Positions 8,869 to 18,008 of a stretch of 64,000 bases of DNA are shown piece by piece (position 1 is the first letter of the stretch; each line of letters opens with the position of its first letter). The DNA is taken from positions 186,001 to 250,000 of the forward strand of contig NZ_FPBO01000006.1 in assembly GCF_900116645.1 (NCBI RefSeq), written 5' to 3'. The stretch is from Pseudoduganella namucuonensis. Lineage in GTDB: Bacteria; Pseudomonadota; Gammaproteobacteria; Burkholderiales; Burkholderiaceae_D. The notes under the pieces were generated by a model. That model made no database searches and had not been told where the DNA came from. It worked only from the letters and a program-made list of their open reading frames with translations. Made by a program: the position numbers and the translations under genes.

Positions 8869-9390
8869 TTATTTTTTCTTCTTGGGGGCCAGAACCATGA
8901 TCATCTGGCGGCCTTCCATCTTCGGGAACTGCTCGACCTGGCCATAGGGCTCGAGGTCGGCCTTCAGACGTTCAAGCATACGGAAACCGATATCCTGGTG
9001 CGCCATCTCACGGCCGCGGAAGCGCAGCGTGATCTTGGTCTTGTCGCCTTCATCGAGGAACTTGATGAGGTTGCGCAGCTTGATATTGTAATCGCCATCA
9101 TCGGTGCCGGGACGGAATTTGACTTCCTTCACGGAGATGATCTTCTGCTTCAATTTCGCTTCGTGGGCCTTTTTCTGCTCCGAATACTTGAACTTGCCGT
9201 AGTCCATCAGACGGCACACCGGTGGAACCGCCGTCGGGGCGATCTCCACCAGGTCGACGTTCGCTTCTTCCGCGAGGCGGAAGGCTTCGGCCAGGCTCAC
9301 GATACCGAGCGGTTCGTTTTCCACTCCGCTTAAACGCATTTCGGGAGCGGTAATTTCGCCATTGATGCGATGCGACTTGTCAGTAGCTAT
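8869..9390 (-). CDS. infC: Translation initiation factor IF-3
   Basis: The product has 173 residues if translation starts at the AUA codon at 9390-9388, which gives (M)[16 protein letters not shown] before the first in-frame ATG at 9339. An AAAGGA site lies 8 bases before the AUA. The N-terminal residues [10 protein letters not shown] are conserved in IF-3, so the ATG at 9339 would cut off real sequence. E. coli infC likewise uses a rare AUU start, which IF-3 itself discriminates against, giving negative autoregulation. The linker and C-domain are typical ([26 protein letters not shown]). infC lies 54 bp after thrS. Confidence 0.93.
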   Translation of the reverse strand: MATDKSHRINGEITAPEMRLSGVENEPLGIVSLAEAFRLAEEANVDLVEIAPTAVPPVCRLMDYGKFKYSEQKKAHEAKLKQKIISVKEVKFRPGTDDGDYNIKLRNLIKFLDEGDKTKITLRFRGREMAHQDIGFRMLERLKADLEPYGQVEQFPKMEGRQMIMVLAPKKKK

Positions 9391-9444
9391 AGTCGTTTTC
9401 CTTTAAAAATCTGGATGAATGGCCGGTATGCGAGTTTCCTCGGA

Positions 9445-11352
9445 TCAGGCTTTGGTTGCGACGTCTTGTTGGAGTCGGTCAACCAGGGCGTCGATGGACA
9501 TCACGCCCAGATCGACATTGCCACGCGCCCGCACGGCCACAGTGTTGGCATCCCGTTCCTTGTCGCCCACCACGAGGATGTACGGCAGTTTTTGGACGGA
9601 ATGTTCGCGTATTTTATACGTAATCTTCTCGTTCCGCAAATCGGTCTGCACGCGGAAGCCCTGTTTACGCAGCTTCGCGGCCACATCCTGCACATAATCG
9701 GCCTGCGCGTCCGAGATGTTCAGGATGGACACCTGCACCGGCGCCAGCCACATCGGCAGCGCGCCGGCGTAGTTCTCGATCAGGATGCCGATGAAGCGTT
9801 CCAGCGAACCGACGATCGCGCGGTGCAGCATGACCGGCACCTTGCGCGTGTTGTCGACCGCGACATACTCGGCGCCCAGGCGGCCCGGCATCGAGAAGTC
9901 GACCTGCATGGTGCCGACCTGCCAAGGGCGGCCCAGCGAATCCTTCAGGTGGTACTCGATCTTCGGACCGTAGAACGCGCCCTCGCCCGGCAACTCGGTC
10001 CAGGTCACGCCGCAGGCGCGCAGCGCCGAACGCAGCGCCTCCTCGGCGGTGTCCCACACCTCGTCGGAACCGATGCGGTTGTCCGGACGCAGCGCGATCT
10101 TGACGTCGATGTTCTCGAAGCCGAAATCGTCATACACCTCCATCGCCTGCGCGTGGAAGGCCGTCACCTCCGCCTCGATCTGCTCCTCGGTACAGAAGAT
10201 GTGGCCGTCGTCCTGGGTGAAGCCGCGCACGCGCATCACGCCGTGCAGCGCGCCCGACGGCTCGTTGCGGTGGCACTGGCCGAACTCGCCGTAGCGCAGC
10301 GGCAGGTCGCGGTAGGACTTCATGCCCGAGTTGTAGATCTGCACGTGGCCCGGGCAGTTCATCGGCTTGAGCGCGTAGGAACGGTTCTCGGACTCGGTGG
10401 AGAACATGTTCTCGCGGTAGTTTTCCCAGTGGCCGGTTTTCTCCCACAGCGTGCGGTCCAGGATCTGCGGCGCCTTCACCTCCTGGTAGCCGTTCACCAC
10501 GTATTTGTGGCGCATGTATTGCTCCACCTGCTGCCAGATCGCCCAGCCCTTCGGATGCCAGAAGATCAGGCCCGGCGCCTCGTCCTGGAAGTGGAAGAAG
10601 TCCAGTTGCTTGCCCAGCTTGCGGTGGTCGCGCTTCTCGGCCTCCTCCAAGTTGTGCAGGTACTGCTCCTGGTCTTCCTTCTTGGTCCAGGCGGTGCCGT
10701 ACACGCGCTGCAACATCTCGTTCTTGGAGTCGCCGCGCCAGTAGGCGCCGGCCAGCTTCATCAGCTTGAACACCTTCAGCTTGCCGGTGGACGGCACGTG
10801 CGGACCACGGCACAGGTCGGTGAACGCGCCCTCGCTGTACAGCGACACGTCCTCGTTGGACGGGATCGAGGCGATGATCTCGGCCTTGTAGTGCTCGTTG
10901 ATGGACTTGAAGTAGGCCACCGCCTCGTCGCGCGGCAGCACCTTGCGGGTGACTTGCTCGTCCTTCTTGGCCAGCTCGGCCATTTTCTTTTCGATCGCCG
11001 CCAGGTCGTCCGGCGTGAACGGGCGCTTGTACGAGAAATCGTAGTAGAAGCCGTTCTCGATCACCGGGCCGATGGTGACCTGCGCGTCCGGGAACAGCTC
11101 CTTGACGGCGTAGGCCAGCAAGTGGGCGGTGGAGTGGCGGATCACGTCCAGACCCTCGGGGTCGCGGTCGGTGACGATGGCGACGTCGGCGTCCCTCTCG
11201 ATCAGGAAGGAGGTGTCGACCACCTTGCCGTCGACCTTGCCGGCCAGCGCGGCCTTGCCCAGGCTGGTGCTGATGTTGGTGGCGACCTGGGCCACCGTCA
11301 CTGGGGCGTCGAACTGACGCACGGAACCATCGGGAAGTCGGACTGCAACCAT
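9445..11352 (-). CDS. thrS: Threonine--tRNA ligase
   Basis: The product has about 635 residues. It has an N-terminal TGS domain ([18 protein letters not shown]), an editing domain with the HSTAH zinc-type motif near residue 73, the class II catalytic core with [10 protein letters not shown] and [13 protein letters not shown], and a C-terminal anticodon domain ([17 protein letters not shown]). It charges tRNA-Thr and hydrolyses Ser-tRNA-Thr. The start is ATG 11352, six bases after GGAG; ATG 11355 is adjacent. A small CGGCGT/ACGCCG hairpin (11366-11379) lies just before the Shine-Dalgarno. E. coli ThrS represses its own leader through tRNA mimicry; that is not evident here. Confidence 0.97.
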   Translation of the reverse strand: MVAVRLPDGSVRQFDAPVTVAQVATNISTSLGKAALAGKVDGKVVDTSFLIERDADVAIVTDRDPEGLDVIRHSTAHLLAYAVKELFPDAQVTIGPVIENGFYYDFSYKRPFTPDDLAAIEKKMAELAKKDEQVTRKVLPRDEAVAYFKSINEHYKAEIIASIPSNEDVSLYSEGAFTDLCRGPHVPSTGKLKVFKLMKLAGAYWRGDSKNEMLQRVYGTAWTKKEDQEQYLHNLEEAEKRDHRKLGKQLDFFHFQDEAPGLIFWHPKGWAIWQQVEQYMRHKYVVNGYQEVKAPQILDRTLWEKTGHWENYRENMFSTESENRSYALKPMNCPGHVQIYNSGMKSYRDLPLRYGEFGQCHRNEPSGALHGVMRVRGFTQDDGHIFCTEEQIEAEVTAFHAQAMEVYDDFGFENIDVKIALRPDNRIGSDEVWDTAEEALRSALRACGVTWTELPGEGAFYGPKIEYHLKDSLGRPWQVGTMQVDFSMPGRLGAEYVAVDNTRKVPVMLHRAIVGSLERFIGILIENYAGALPMWLAPVQVSILNISDAQADYVQDVAAKLRKQGFRVQTDLRNEKITYKIREHSVQKLPYILVVGDKERDANTVAVRARGNVDLGVMSIDALVDRLQQDVATKA

Positions 11353-11420
11353 CATGCTCTCCAATCGGCGTAAACGCCGGAAAAGTGGGTGAAACGGGAT
11401 TTTAAGGGAAAAGACGGACG

Positions 11421-11449
11421 AAAAAAAACGCGGCTAGCCGCGTTTTTCT
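11421..11449. terminator. Bidirectional Rho-independent terminator
   Basis: A perfect 14-base palindrome CGCGGCTAGCCGCG (11429-11442) is flanked by eight A on one side and five T on the other. It can terminate in both directions. On the minus strand it separates the two tRNA-Val genes from thrS. Confidence 0.85.
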
Positions 11450-11557
11450 TCAATGTGATGAGCTAAAGAAAGCCGGTGACTAGCGTTACTTACTAACCTT
11501 GGTAGTAGTTCGCGGTGTCATAACCGGTTTGCCTTTCTCGCTCTTACATAGTGTTGG

Positions 11558-11634
11558 TGGTGGGCGGTGCAGAATTCGAATCTGCGACCCCTTGGATGTC
11601 GACCAAGTATTCTAACCAGCTGAACTAACCGCCC
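11558..11634 (-). tRNA. tRNA-Val (GAC), copy 2
   Basis: A 77-nt cloverleaf on the minus strand with an encoded CCA end (TGGT on the plus strand at 11558-11561). The 7-bp acceptor stem is GGGCGGT/ACCGCCC, the D arm GTTC/GAAT, the anticodon stem CTTGG/CCAAG and the T arm GCAGA/TCTGC with loop TTCGAAT. The anticodon loop reads TCGACAT, so the anticodon is GAC (valine), with C rather than U at position 33. It is identical to the copy at 11697-11773. Confidence 0.9.
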
Positions 11635-11696
11635 GTGGTGCTGCTAAAACTCTTTAAAGCTCTTTACTACCGCTAAAACCATCTTACTACATGTTC

Positions 11697-11773
11697 TGGT
11701 GGGCGGTGCAGAATTCGAATCTGCGACCCCTTGGATGTCGACCAAGTATTCTAACCAGCTGAACTAACCGCCC
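11697..11773 (-). tRNA. tRNA-Val (GAC), copy 1
   Basis: This is identical in sequence to the downstream copy, with encoded CCA, and separated from it by 62 bp. Both are probably transcribed as one precursor ahead of the thrS operon, and the terminator at 11421-11449 follows. The anticodon loop again shows C at position 33, where U is nearly universal, so the deviation is not a single sequencing error. Confidence 0.9.
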
Positions 11774-11882
11774 GAGGACTCGCATTATAGAGAGGGAAAA
11801 CCACAAAAACAAGGGTCTAATGTAAAAACATTGCCCCGGGACCATGTGCTATAGTCGAACGGTCTTACAAAAGAGCAACTGT

Positions 11883-12341
11883 ATGAAATTTTTGATCACA
11901 TTTTTAACAAGCGCCCTGCTCTGCCTGGGCGCGGGTGTGGATGCATGGGCCGCCGAGCACGGCACGCGCGAGGAAGCCCTCGCCTTGATCGACAAGACCG
12001 CCGCCCACCTGATCGACGAGGGTCCCGAGAAGACCTTCTTCGAAGTGAGCAATCCCAAGGGACGCTTCACCTACCGCGACCTGTATATAGCGATCTACGA
12101 TTTGCACGGCAAGGTGATGGCGCACGGCGCGCTGCCGCGGCTGGTCGGCGTCAACATCTACGATTACCGCGACGACGACGACAAATACTACATCCGCGAG
12201 ATCCTGGACCGCGCCGCCAAGGGCCAGCAGGGTCCGGTGGACTATAAATGGATACATCCCGCCACCCGGCGCATGCAGGTCAAGTCGGCCTACTTCCGCC
12301 AAGTCGGCCTGTACGTGATCAGCGCCGGCACCTACCGCTAA
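11883..12341 (+). CDS. Secreted cache-domain protein
   Basis: The product has 152 residues. A signal peptide (MKFLITFLTSALLCLGAG, cut probably after AWA) is followed by a single cache-like sensor fold: helices with ALALIDKTAAHLIDEGPEKT, then FTYRDLYIAIYDLHGKVMAH and VGVNIYDYRDDDDKYYIREI. Such domains usually bind small ligands as extracytoplasmic parts of chemoreceptors or kinases. Here there is no membrane or signalling module, so it may be a periplasmic ligand-binding protein. It ends 5 bp before the CDF transporter gene and is probably cotranscribed. Ligand unknown. Confidence 0.8.
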   Translation: MKFLITFLTSALLCLGAGVDAWAAEHGTREEALALIDKTAAHLIDEGPEKTFFEVSNPKGRFTYRDLYIAIYDLHGKVMAHGALPRLVGVNIYDYRDDDDKYYIREILDRAAKGQQGPVDYKWIHPATRRMQVKSAYFRQVGLYVISAGTYR

Positions 12342-12346
12342 GACCC

Positions 12347-13294
12347 ATGCGCCAGGACACCGCCAGCGCCGCGCCGCGCGCCACCGACCCCGCCCACCTG
12401 CACGCCCACCGCGCGGGGGACGCGCGGCACCAGCACTACACGCGCGGGCGCAGCCTGAAGGTGCTGGGCTGGGCGCTATCGCTGACCCTGGGCTTCGCCT
12501 GCGTCGAGGTGGCGGCCGGCTTCATGGCCAATTCCCTGGCGCTGATCTCGGACGCCGGTCACATGGCCACCGACGCCGCGTCGCTGGGCCTGGCGCTGCT
12601 GGCGCAACTGATTTCCAAGCGGCCGCCGTCGGCGCGCTACTCCTTCGGCTTCGGCCGCGCCGAGGCGCTGGCCGCCTTCGTCAACGGGCTGGCCATGCTG
12701 GCGGTGGTGGCGTGGATCGTGTTCGAGGCGGCGCAGCGTTTCGCCGCGCCGCCGCAAGTGCGGGGCGGCACGGTGTTCGTGGTGGCGGGCATCGGCCTGG
12801 CCATCAATCTCGCGGTGGCCTGGGTGCTGTCGCACGACAAGGAAAGCATGAACACGCGCGCCGCGCTGGTGCACGTGCTGGGCGACCTGCTGGGCTCGAT
12901 CGCGGCGCTGATCGCCGGCGCCGTGATCTGGTACACGGGCTGGATGCGAATCGACCCGCTGCTGTCGGTGCTGGTGTCGCTGCTGATATTGAAATCGACC
13001 TTCGGCATCCTGAAGGAGTCCTACCACCACCTGATGGAGGGCGTGCCCGAGCAGATCGATTACGTGAAAGTGGGCGCGGAGCTGGAGGCGATCGCCGGCG
13101 TGCTGTCGGTGCACGACCTGCACGTCTGGGCCATGTCGCCGGGGCAGCCGGCGCTGATTGGCCACGTCGAGATCGCGGACCTGCAACAATGGCCGGCCAT
13201 CCTCGCGGCCATCAAGGCCATGCTGCTGGCCCGCCACGGCATCGACCACGTCACCCTGCAACCCGAAGCCGCCGGCCAACCCGCCCACGGCTGA
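12347..13294 (+). CDS. Cation diffusion facilitator (CDF) family metal exporter
   Basis: The product has 315 residues. A histidine-containing N-terminus (HLHAHRAGDARHQHYTRG) precedes six membrane segments. TM2 carries LALISDAGHMATDAASLG, the HxxxD metal site of CzcD/ZitB-type proteins, and TM5 the matching VHVLGDLLGS. A cytoplasmic C-terminal dimer domain follows (LSVHDLHVWAMSPG). The family exchanges Zn, Co or Cd for protons across the inner membrane. The start at ATG 12347, just after the upstream stop, has no clear Shine-Dalgarno, suggesting translational coupling. The stop overlaps the palindrome at 13293-13327. Confidence 0.92.
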   Translation: MRQDTASAAPRATDPAHLHAHRAGDARHQHYTRGRSLKVLGWALSLTLGFACVEVAAGFMANSLALISDAGHMATDAASLGLALLAQLISKRPPSARYSFGFGRAEALAAFVNGLAMLAVVAWIVFEAAQRFAAPPQVRGGTVFVVAGIGLAINLAVAWVLSHDKESMNTRAALVHVLGDLLGSIAALIAGAVIWYTGWMRIDPLLSVLVSLLILKSTFGILKESYHHLMEGVPEQIDYVKVGAELEAIAGVLSVHDLHVWAMSPGQPALIGHVEIADLQQWPAILAAIKAMLLARHGIDHVTLQPEAAGQPAHG

Positions 13295-13327
13295 CGCCGC
13301 TTTGGGGTCAGACCCCAAAGCGGCGTC
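13293..13327. repeat. Perfect REP-like palindrome with GGGGTCAGACCCC core
   Basis: Two perfect 17-base arms, GACGCCGCTTTGGGGTC (13293-13309) and its exact complement (13311-13327), surround a single A. The core GGGGTCAGACCCC matches the arms of the element at 4435-4508. It begins within the stop codon of the CDF gene and lies in the convergent gap before relA. No T-run follows, so it is not a classical terminator, although the stem could stop or stabilise transcripts. Confidence 0.8.
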
Positions 13328-13385
13328 GACAGTGGGCGGAATCAAGCCCCATTGGGGGGCGGCCCCGAATGCCGCCCAGCCCGCT

Positions 13386-15638
13386 TTAGGCGCGGCGGGC
13401 CTCGAGCACGCCGCCCACCTCGGAGATCGCGGACAGGGCTTTTTGCAGCTGCGCCGTGGAGCCGATTTCGGCGGTGAAGGTCATGCGCGCCTGGCCCTTG
13501 GCGCTGGCGGTGTTGACGCCGATGACGTTGAGCTTCTCGCGCGAGAACACCTCGGAGATGTCGCGCAGCAGGCCCTGGCGGTCGCCCGCCAGCACGAAGA
13601 TGCTGACCGGGTACACCGTGTCCGACACCGAACGCCCCCACTCCGTCACGATCACCCGCTCCGGCGCCTTGGCGCGCATCTCGGCGAAGTTCTTGCACGT
13701 GGAGCGGTGGATGGACACACCCTTGCCGCGCGTGACGAAGCCGACGATGCTGTCCGGCGGCGCCGGCTTGCAGCACTTGGCCAGCTGCGTCATCAGGCCC
13801 TCGGTGCCCACCACCAGCACGCCGGACTTGGCGCCCTGCTCCACGCTGGAGGCGCGGCTCTTGCCGACCACCACCGCGTCCTCCGGCACGGCCGGCTCGC
13901 CGCCGTCGTGCAGCGCCTGCTCCACGTGGCGCAGGCTGAACTCGTCCTTGCCCACCGACAGGAACAGGTCGTCCACCTTGGCGAAGCCCAGCTTGTTGGC
14001 CAGCGCCTCCAGGCTGACGGCGGTCTTGCCCTCGCGCTGCAGGGACTTCTCCACCAGCGCGCGGCCGTGCGACAGCGTCTCCTGCATGTCGATCGCGTGG
14101 AACCAGGCGCGCACCTTGGAGCGCGTGCGGCTGCTGACCGTATATTCGGGATTGAGCCAGTCGCGCGACGGGCCCGCCGTGCCGGGCGCGCCCTTGGCGG
14201 TGATGATCTCGCAGGTCTGGCCGTTGCGCAGCGGCGTGTTCAGCGGCACCATCACGCCGTCCACCCGCGCGCCGCGGCAACGATGGCCGACGTCGCTGTG
14301 CAGGTGATAGGCGAAGTCGATCGGCGTCGCGCCCACCGGCAGTTCCAGCACCCGCGCCTGCGGCGTGAGCACGAAGATGCGGTCGTCCAGCGCGGCCGAT
14401 TTGAGCTTCTCCACCCACTCGCGCTGGATCTCCTCCTGGCCGACCACGGATTCGGCCACGTCCGATTTCCAGGCCAACAGCTGGCGCAGCCAGGCGATCT
14501 TCTCGTCGTACTTCTGGCCCTGGAAGTTGGAGCCGCCCTCCTCCTTGTAGCGCCAGTGCGCGGCCACGCCGTACTCGGCGAAGTTGTGCATCTCCTGGGT
14601 GCGGATCTGCACCTCCAGCGGGCGGCCGTCGTCGGCCGTCACCACCGTGTGCAGCGAGCGGTAGCCGTTGGGCTTGGGCCGCGAGATGTAGTCGTCGAAT
14701 TCCTTGGGGATCGGGGTCCAGATGTTGTGGACCACGCCGAGCACCGTGTAGCAGGTCTTCACGTCGGCCACGATGACGCGGAAGGCGCGCACGTCGTACA
14801 GTTCCGTGAAGTCCAGCTCCTTGCCGCGCATCTTGCTCCAGATGCTGTAGATGTGCTTGGGCCGTCCGAACACCTCGGCCTGGATGCCGGCCGCGGCCAG
14901 CTCCGATTGCAGGCGCGTGATCGACGAGGTGACGAAGCCCTCGCGCATCATGCGCTTTTCCTCCAGCATCTTGGCGATGCGCTTGTACGTCTCCGGCTCG
15001 ATGAAGCGGAACGCCAGGTCCTCCAGCTCCCACTTCAGCTGCCAGATGCCGAGCCGGTTGGCCAGCGGCGCGTACAGGTCCAGCGTTTCGCGGCCGTAGG
15101 CGCGCGTCAATTCGTCGAAGCGCTTGTTGTCGGCGAAGTAGCGCAGGGTCGTCACGCAGGACGCCAGGCGCACCAGCACCACGCGCATGTCGGAGGCCAT
15201 CGCCAGCAGCATCTTGCGCAGCGTTTCCACCTGCGCCACGGCCTGCTGGGCCGCGTTCTTGCCGCGTCCCGGGCCGGCGCCGGCCGGCTGGGTCTGGGTC
15301 AGCTCGCGCAGCCGTATCAGCTGGCGCACGCCGCTCACCAGTTCGGCCACGGCGGGACCGAAGCGCGGCTCGATGGCCGGGGCCTGCTCGGGGTCGAGCA
15401 GGGTCAGTTCGAACATCAGGCCGGCGATGCGGGTCTCCGCGTCGATGCGCAGGAAGGCCAGCGTGCCGGCCACGCCCACGGCGAAGTCGAAGGCGCTCTG
15501 GCCGCTGCTGCAGGTCTTGTCGCCATACGCCTCGCTGGCTTGGTCGAGCGCGGCCAGGACCCGCGCGCCGTCTTCGGCGGACAGGCCCTGGACCAGCTGG
15601 TCCGACGTTGCGCTGTTCAGCGCTGCGATAGAAACCAT
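13386..15638 (-). CDS. relA: GTP pyrophosphokinase RelA ((p)ppGpp synthetase)
   Basis: The product has 750 residues. The N-terminal hydrolase-like region has lost the catalytic HD (IAGLMFELTLLDPE occupies the HDxxED position). The synthetase domain is intact (YDVRAFRVIVADVKTCYTVL, KPNGYRSLHTVV). It is followed by TGS (VLELPVGATPIDFAYHLHSD), the helical/zinc-finger region, and a C-terminal ACT domain (IFVLAGDRQGLLRDISEVFS). This marks it as RelA, the ribosome-associated alarmone synthetase, rather than bifunctional SpoT. It converges on the CDF gene and lies upstream of nothing in its own direction, so it is probably monocistronic or read from the ridA side. Confidence 0.93.
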   Translation of the reverse strand: MVSIAALNSATSDQLVQGLSAEDGARVLAALDQASEAYGDKTCSSGQSAFDFAVGVAGTLAFLRIDAETRIAGLMFELTLLDPEQAPAIEPRFGPAVAELVSGVRQLIRLRELTQTQPAGAGPGRGKNAAQQAVAQVETLRKMLLAMASDMRVVLVRLASCVTTLRYFADNKRFDELTRAYGRETLDLYAPLANRLGIWQLKWELEDLAFRFIEPETYKRIAKMLEEKRMMREGFVTSSITRLQSELAAAGIQAEVFGRPKHIYSIWSKMRGKELDFTELYDVRAFRVIVADVKTCYTVLGVVHNIWTPIPKEFDDYISRPKPNGYRSLHTVVTADDGRPLEVQIRTQEMHNFAEYGVAAHWRYKEEGGSNFQGQKYDEKIAWLRQLLAWKSDVAESVVGQEEIQREWVEKLKSAALDDRIFVLTPQARVLELPVGATPIDFAYHLHSDVGHRCRGARVDGVMVPLNTPLRNGQTCEIITAKGAPGTAGPSRDWLNPEYTVSSRTRSKVRAWFHAIDMQETLSHGRALVEKSLQREGKTAVSLEALANKLGFAKVDDLFLSVGKDEFSLRHVEQALHDGGEPAVPEDAVVVGKSRASSVEQGAKSGVLVVGTEGLMTQLAKCCKPAPPDSIVGFVTRGKGVSIHRSTCKNFAEMRAKAPERVIVTEWGRSVSDTVYPVSIFVLAGDRQGLLRDISEVFSREKLNVIGVNTASAKGQARMTFTAEIGSTAQLQKALSAISEVGGVLEARRA

Positions 15639-15680
15639 GAAACCTCTTGCTTATAAAGCTCTATACGATGCGAAAGCGAA

Positions 15681-16031
15681 TCAGCGCTGGGCTGCGACCA
15701 CCACCACCTCGACCAGGCAGGCCGGGTTGGCCAGCTTGGCTTCCACGGTGGCGCGCGGCGGCGTGTGGCCGGGGGCGACCCAGGTGTCCCACACTTCGTT
15801 CAGGCCGGGGAACAGCGCCATGTCGGTGATGAACAGCTGGGTGCTGAGGATGCAGGTCTTGTCGCTGCCCGCCTCGGCCAGCAGGCGGTCCACGCTGGCC
15901 AGCACTTGCTGGGTCTGGCCCACGATGTCCTGGGTGGGATCGTCGGCGATCTGGCCGGCCAGGTAGACGGTGCCATTGTGGATGGCGATTTCGGACAGGC
16001 GCTTGCCCACGTGCAGTCGTTTGATTTCCAT
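15681..16031 (-). CDS. RidA family protein (YjgF/YER057c/UK114)
   Basis: The product has about 116 residues. The fold signature includes NGTVYLAGQIADDP, FPGLNEVWDTWV and the conserved arginine in PPRATVEAKLANPACLVEV, which in active RidA binds the carboxylate of reactive enamine/imine intermediates. The start used is the ATG giving MEIKRLHVGKRLSEIAIHNG; the longer in-frame ATG at 16106 would overlap the next gene. It lies directly between the alpha/beta hydrolase and relA on the same strand. True deaminase activity versus another subfamily role cannot be settled from sequence. Confidence 0.88.
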   Translation of the reverse strand: MEIKRLHVGKRLSEIAIHNGTVYLAGQIADDPTQDIVGQTQQVLASVDRLLAEAGSDKTCILSTQLFITDMALFPGLNEVWDTWVAPGHTPPRATVEAKLANPACLVEVVVVAAQR

Positions 16032-16056
16032 GCTAGGTGTTTCTTTCTGTTGTTGA

Positions 16057-16944
16057 TCAATTCGGGTTGAGTAAAAACTTCCTCGCGATGGCGATCTGGT
16101 CGTCATGGAGGAAGGTGGGAGCGTGACCGACGTCCGGTATCTCCACCAGCGTGGCTTGTGGCCCGCGCCGCGTCATGTCTTCCGCCGTCGCGCGCGACAG
16201 CAGGTCGGATTGTTGTCCCCGCACCAGCAGGGTCGGGCAGCGGATCGCGTCGTACGCGGCCCACAGCCCCGCCTCGTCGGCCTTGGCCGACTCCGGCGTG
16301 GCCGAGCGGAACGGCAGCGCCAGGCCCATGTCGTAGTGGCGCACCCACTGGCCGTCGCGCTCGTCCCGCACCAGCACGTCGGCGGCCAGCTTGCGCCACT
16401 CGTCGTCGCTGTGCTCGCCGAACGGCAGCGACACGTCGCGCACGAACTTGGCGCCGGCCTCGAAGCTCGGGAAGCGCAGGTCCTGGCCGATGTAGTCGCC
16501 GATGCGCTGCAGCGCCACCGGGTCCAGCACCGGGCCGATGTCGTTGAGCACCAGCTTGCCGATCGGGCTGTCCGGCAGCGAGGCCAGGCCCATGCCGATC
16601 AGGCCGCCCATCGAGGTGCCGAACCAGTCCACGCTCTGGCGCTCGCCGTTGGCCAGCACGCGCGCGATCAGCGTCACCATGTCGGCCACGTATTGCGGCA
16701 GCCGGTACAGCTGGGGATTGCGCAGCTTGCCGGAGCGGCCGCGGCCGACCACGTCCGGGCACACCACCCGGTAGTCGCCGGCCAGCGCACGCGCCAGGTT
16801 GTCGAAGTCGTCGGAAACGCGGGTCACGCCGTGCACGCAGAGCAGCACGTTGGGATTGTCCTCGGCGCCCCATTCCTTGTAGGCCATCCGGTGCAGGCCG
16901 CTGGGCGAGATGCACTGGACAGACTTGATTTTGGCTTCAAGCAT
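16057..16944 (-). CDS. Alpha/beta hydrolase
   Basis: The product has 295 residues. The alpha/beta hydrolase fold is shown by the oxyanion segment LLCVHGVTRVSDDF, the nucleophile elbow WFGTSMGGLIGMGLA, and the terminal histidine in IPDVGHAPTF. The catalytic Asp is likely in the LLVRGQQSDLLS strand. No signal peptide is present, so it is cytoplasmic. It resembles soluble esterases or carbon-carbon hydrolases, but the substrate cannot be read. It is on the same strand as ridA, with a 25-bp gap when ridA starts at 16031. Confidence 0.87.
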   Translation of the reverse strand: MLEAKIKSVQCISPSGLHRMAYKEWGAEDNPNVLLCVHGVTRVSDDFDNLARALAGDYRVVCPDVVGRGRSGKLRNPQLYRLPQYVADMVTLIARVLANGERQSVDWFGTSMGGLIGMGLASLPDSPIGKLVLNDIGPVLDPVALQRIGDYIGQDLRFPSFEAGAKFVRDVSLPFGEHSDDEWRKLAADVLVRDERDGQWVRHYDMGLALPFRSATPESAKADEAGLWAAYDAIRCPTLLVRGQQSDLLSRATAEDMTRRGPQATLVEIPDVGHAPTFLHDDQIAIARKFLLNPN

Positions 16945-17058
16945 GCGATTTCCTTTTTTTCAATGCGACATTTTACAGGGTTACGCTTAAAATCCTAGGG
17001 AAGTGTAGCTCAGGCTTTTCCCCATAGACAACCCGCCCATCTCTTCAAGGACCAATCC

Positions 17059-17853
17059 ATGACCAGTTCCCTCCTCATCGGCAAGACCGCCCTCGTGACC
17101 GGGTCCACCTCCGGCATCGGCCTGGGCATGGCGCGCGCGCTGGCCGCGCAAGGCGCCGACATCGTGTTCAACGGCTTCGGCGACAGCACCGAGATCGCGC
17201 AGCTGCAGCAGGACGTGGCGCGCGAATTCAAGGTGCAGACCGCCTACCACAACGCCGACATGTCCAAGGCCGGCGAGATCGAGGCCCTGTTCGCCTTCGC
17301 CAAGGACCGCTTCGGCGGCATCGACGTGCTGGTCAACAACGCCGGCATCCAGCACGTGGCCAACGTGGAGGACTTCCCGGTCGAGAAATGGGACTCCATC
17401 ATCGCCATCAACCTGACCTCGGCCTTCCACACCTCGCGCCTGGCGCTGCCGCACATGCGCGCCAAGAACTGGGGCCGCATCATCAACCTGGCGTCGGCGC
17501 ACGGCCTGGTGGGCTCGGCCGGCAAGTCGGCCTACGTGGCGGCCAAGCACGGCCTGGTGGGCCTGACCAAGGTGACCGCGCTGGAGACCGCGCAGACCGG
17601 CGTGACGGCCAACGCGATCTGCCCCGGCTTCGTGCTCACGCCGCTGGTGCAAAAGCAGGTCGACGCGCGCGCGCTGAAGGAGGGCTTGAGCAACGAGGAG
17701 GCCAAGCGCGCGCTGCTGGCCGACAAGCAGCCGTCGGGCGAGTTCGTCACGCCCGAGGAGCTGGGCGCGCTGGCGGTGTTCCTGTGCAGCGACGCGGCCA
17801 AGCAGGTGCGCGGCGTGGCGTGGAACATGGACGGCGGCTGGGTGGCGCAATGA
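17059..17853 (+). CDS. 3-hydroxybutyrate dehydrogenase
   Basis: The product has 264 residues, a classical short-chain dehydrogenase: NAD site VTGSTSGIGLG, NNAG in VLVNNAGIQHVA, and catalytic Ser-Tyr-Lys in LASAHGLVGSAGKSAYVAAK. HGLVGSAGKSAYVAAKHGLV and the QKQVDARA run are characteristic of bacterial D-3-hydroxybutyrate dehydrogenases, which oxidise 3-hydroxybutyrate to acetoacetate in polyhydroxybutyrate turnover. The nearby scoA/scoB genes would activate the acetoacetate, which supports the call. Confidence 0.9.
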   Translation: MTSSLLIGKTALVTGSTSGIGLGMARALAAQGADIVFNGFGDSTEIAQLQQDVAREFKVQTAYHNADMSKAGEIEALFAFAKDRFGGIDVLVNNAGIQHVANVEDFPVEKWDSIIAINLTSAFHTSRLALPHMRAKNWGRIINLASAHGLVGSAGKSAYVAAKHGLVGLTKVTALETAQTGVTANAICPGFVLTPLVQKQVDARALKEGLSNEEAKRALLADKQPSGEFVTPEELGALAVFLCSDAAKQVRGVAWNMDGGWVAQ

Positions 17854-18008
17854 CGTCCGCGCGATGACCTCCGCGGCCGTGGCGGGGTAGCATTTCGTCT
17901 ACGTGATCGCCACATTGTGGTTAACCTCAATAGTGATTGCCACAATAGTCCACAGCGTTATTTTCCCTCATGATCGGCCCCATTCACTACATCAATGGGG
18001 ACCAGATC

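Noticed and set aside
9370..11373. 667-codon plus-strand frame opposite thrS
   Set aside because: Antisense shadow; His/Val/Leu-rich translation typical of reversed GC-rich genes.
17905..17925. ATTGTGGTTAA shared by the dctA upstream region and the ABC binding-protein upstream region (62870)
   Set aside because: An 11-base match is expected many times by chance in 64 kb on both strands.
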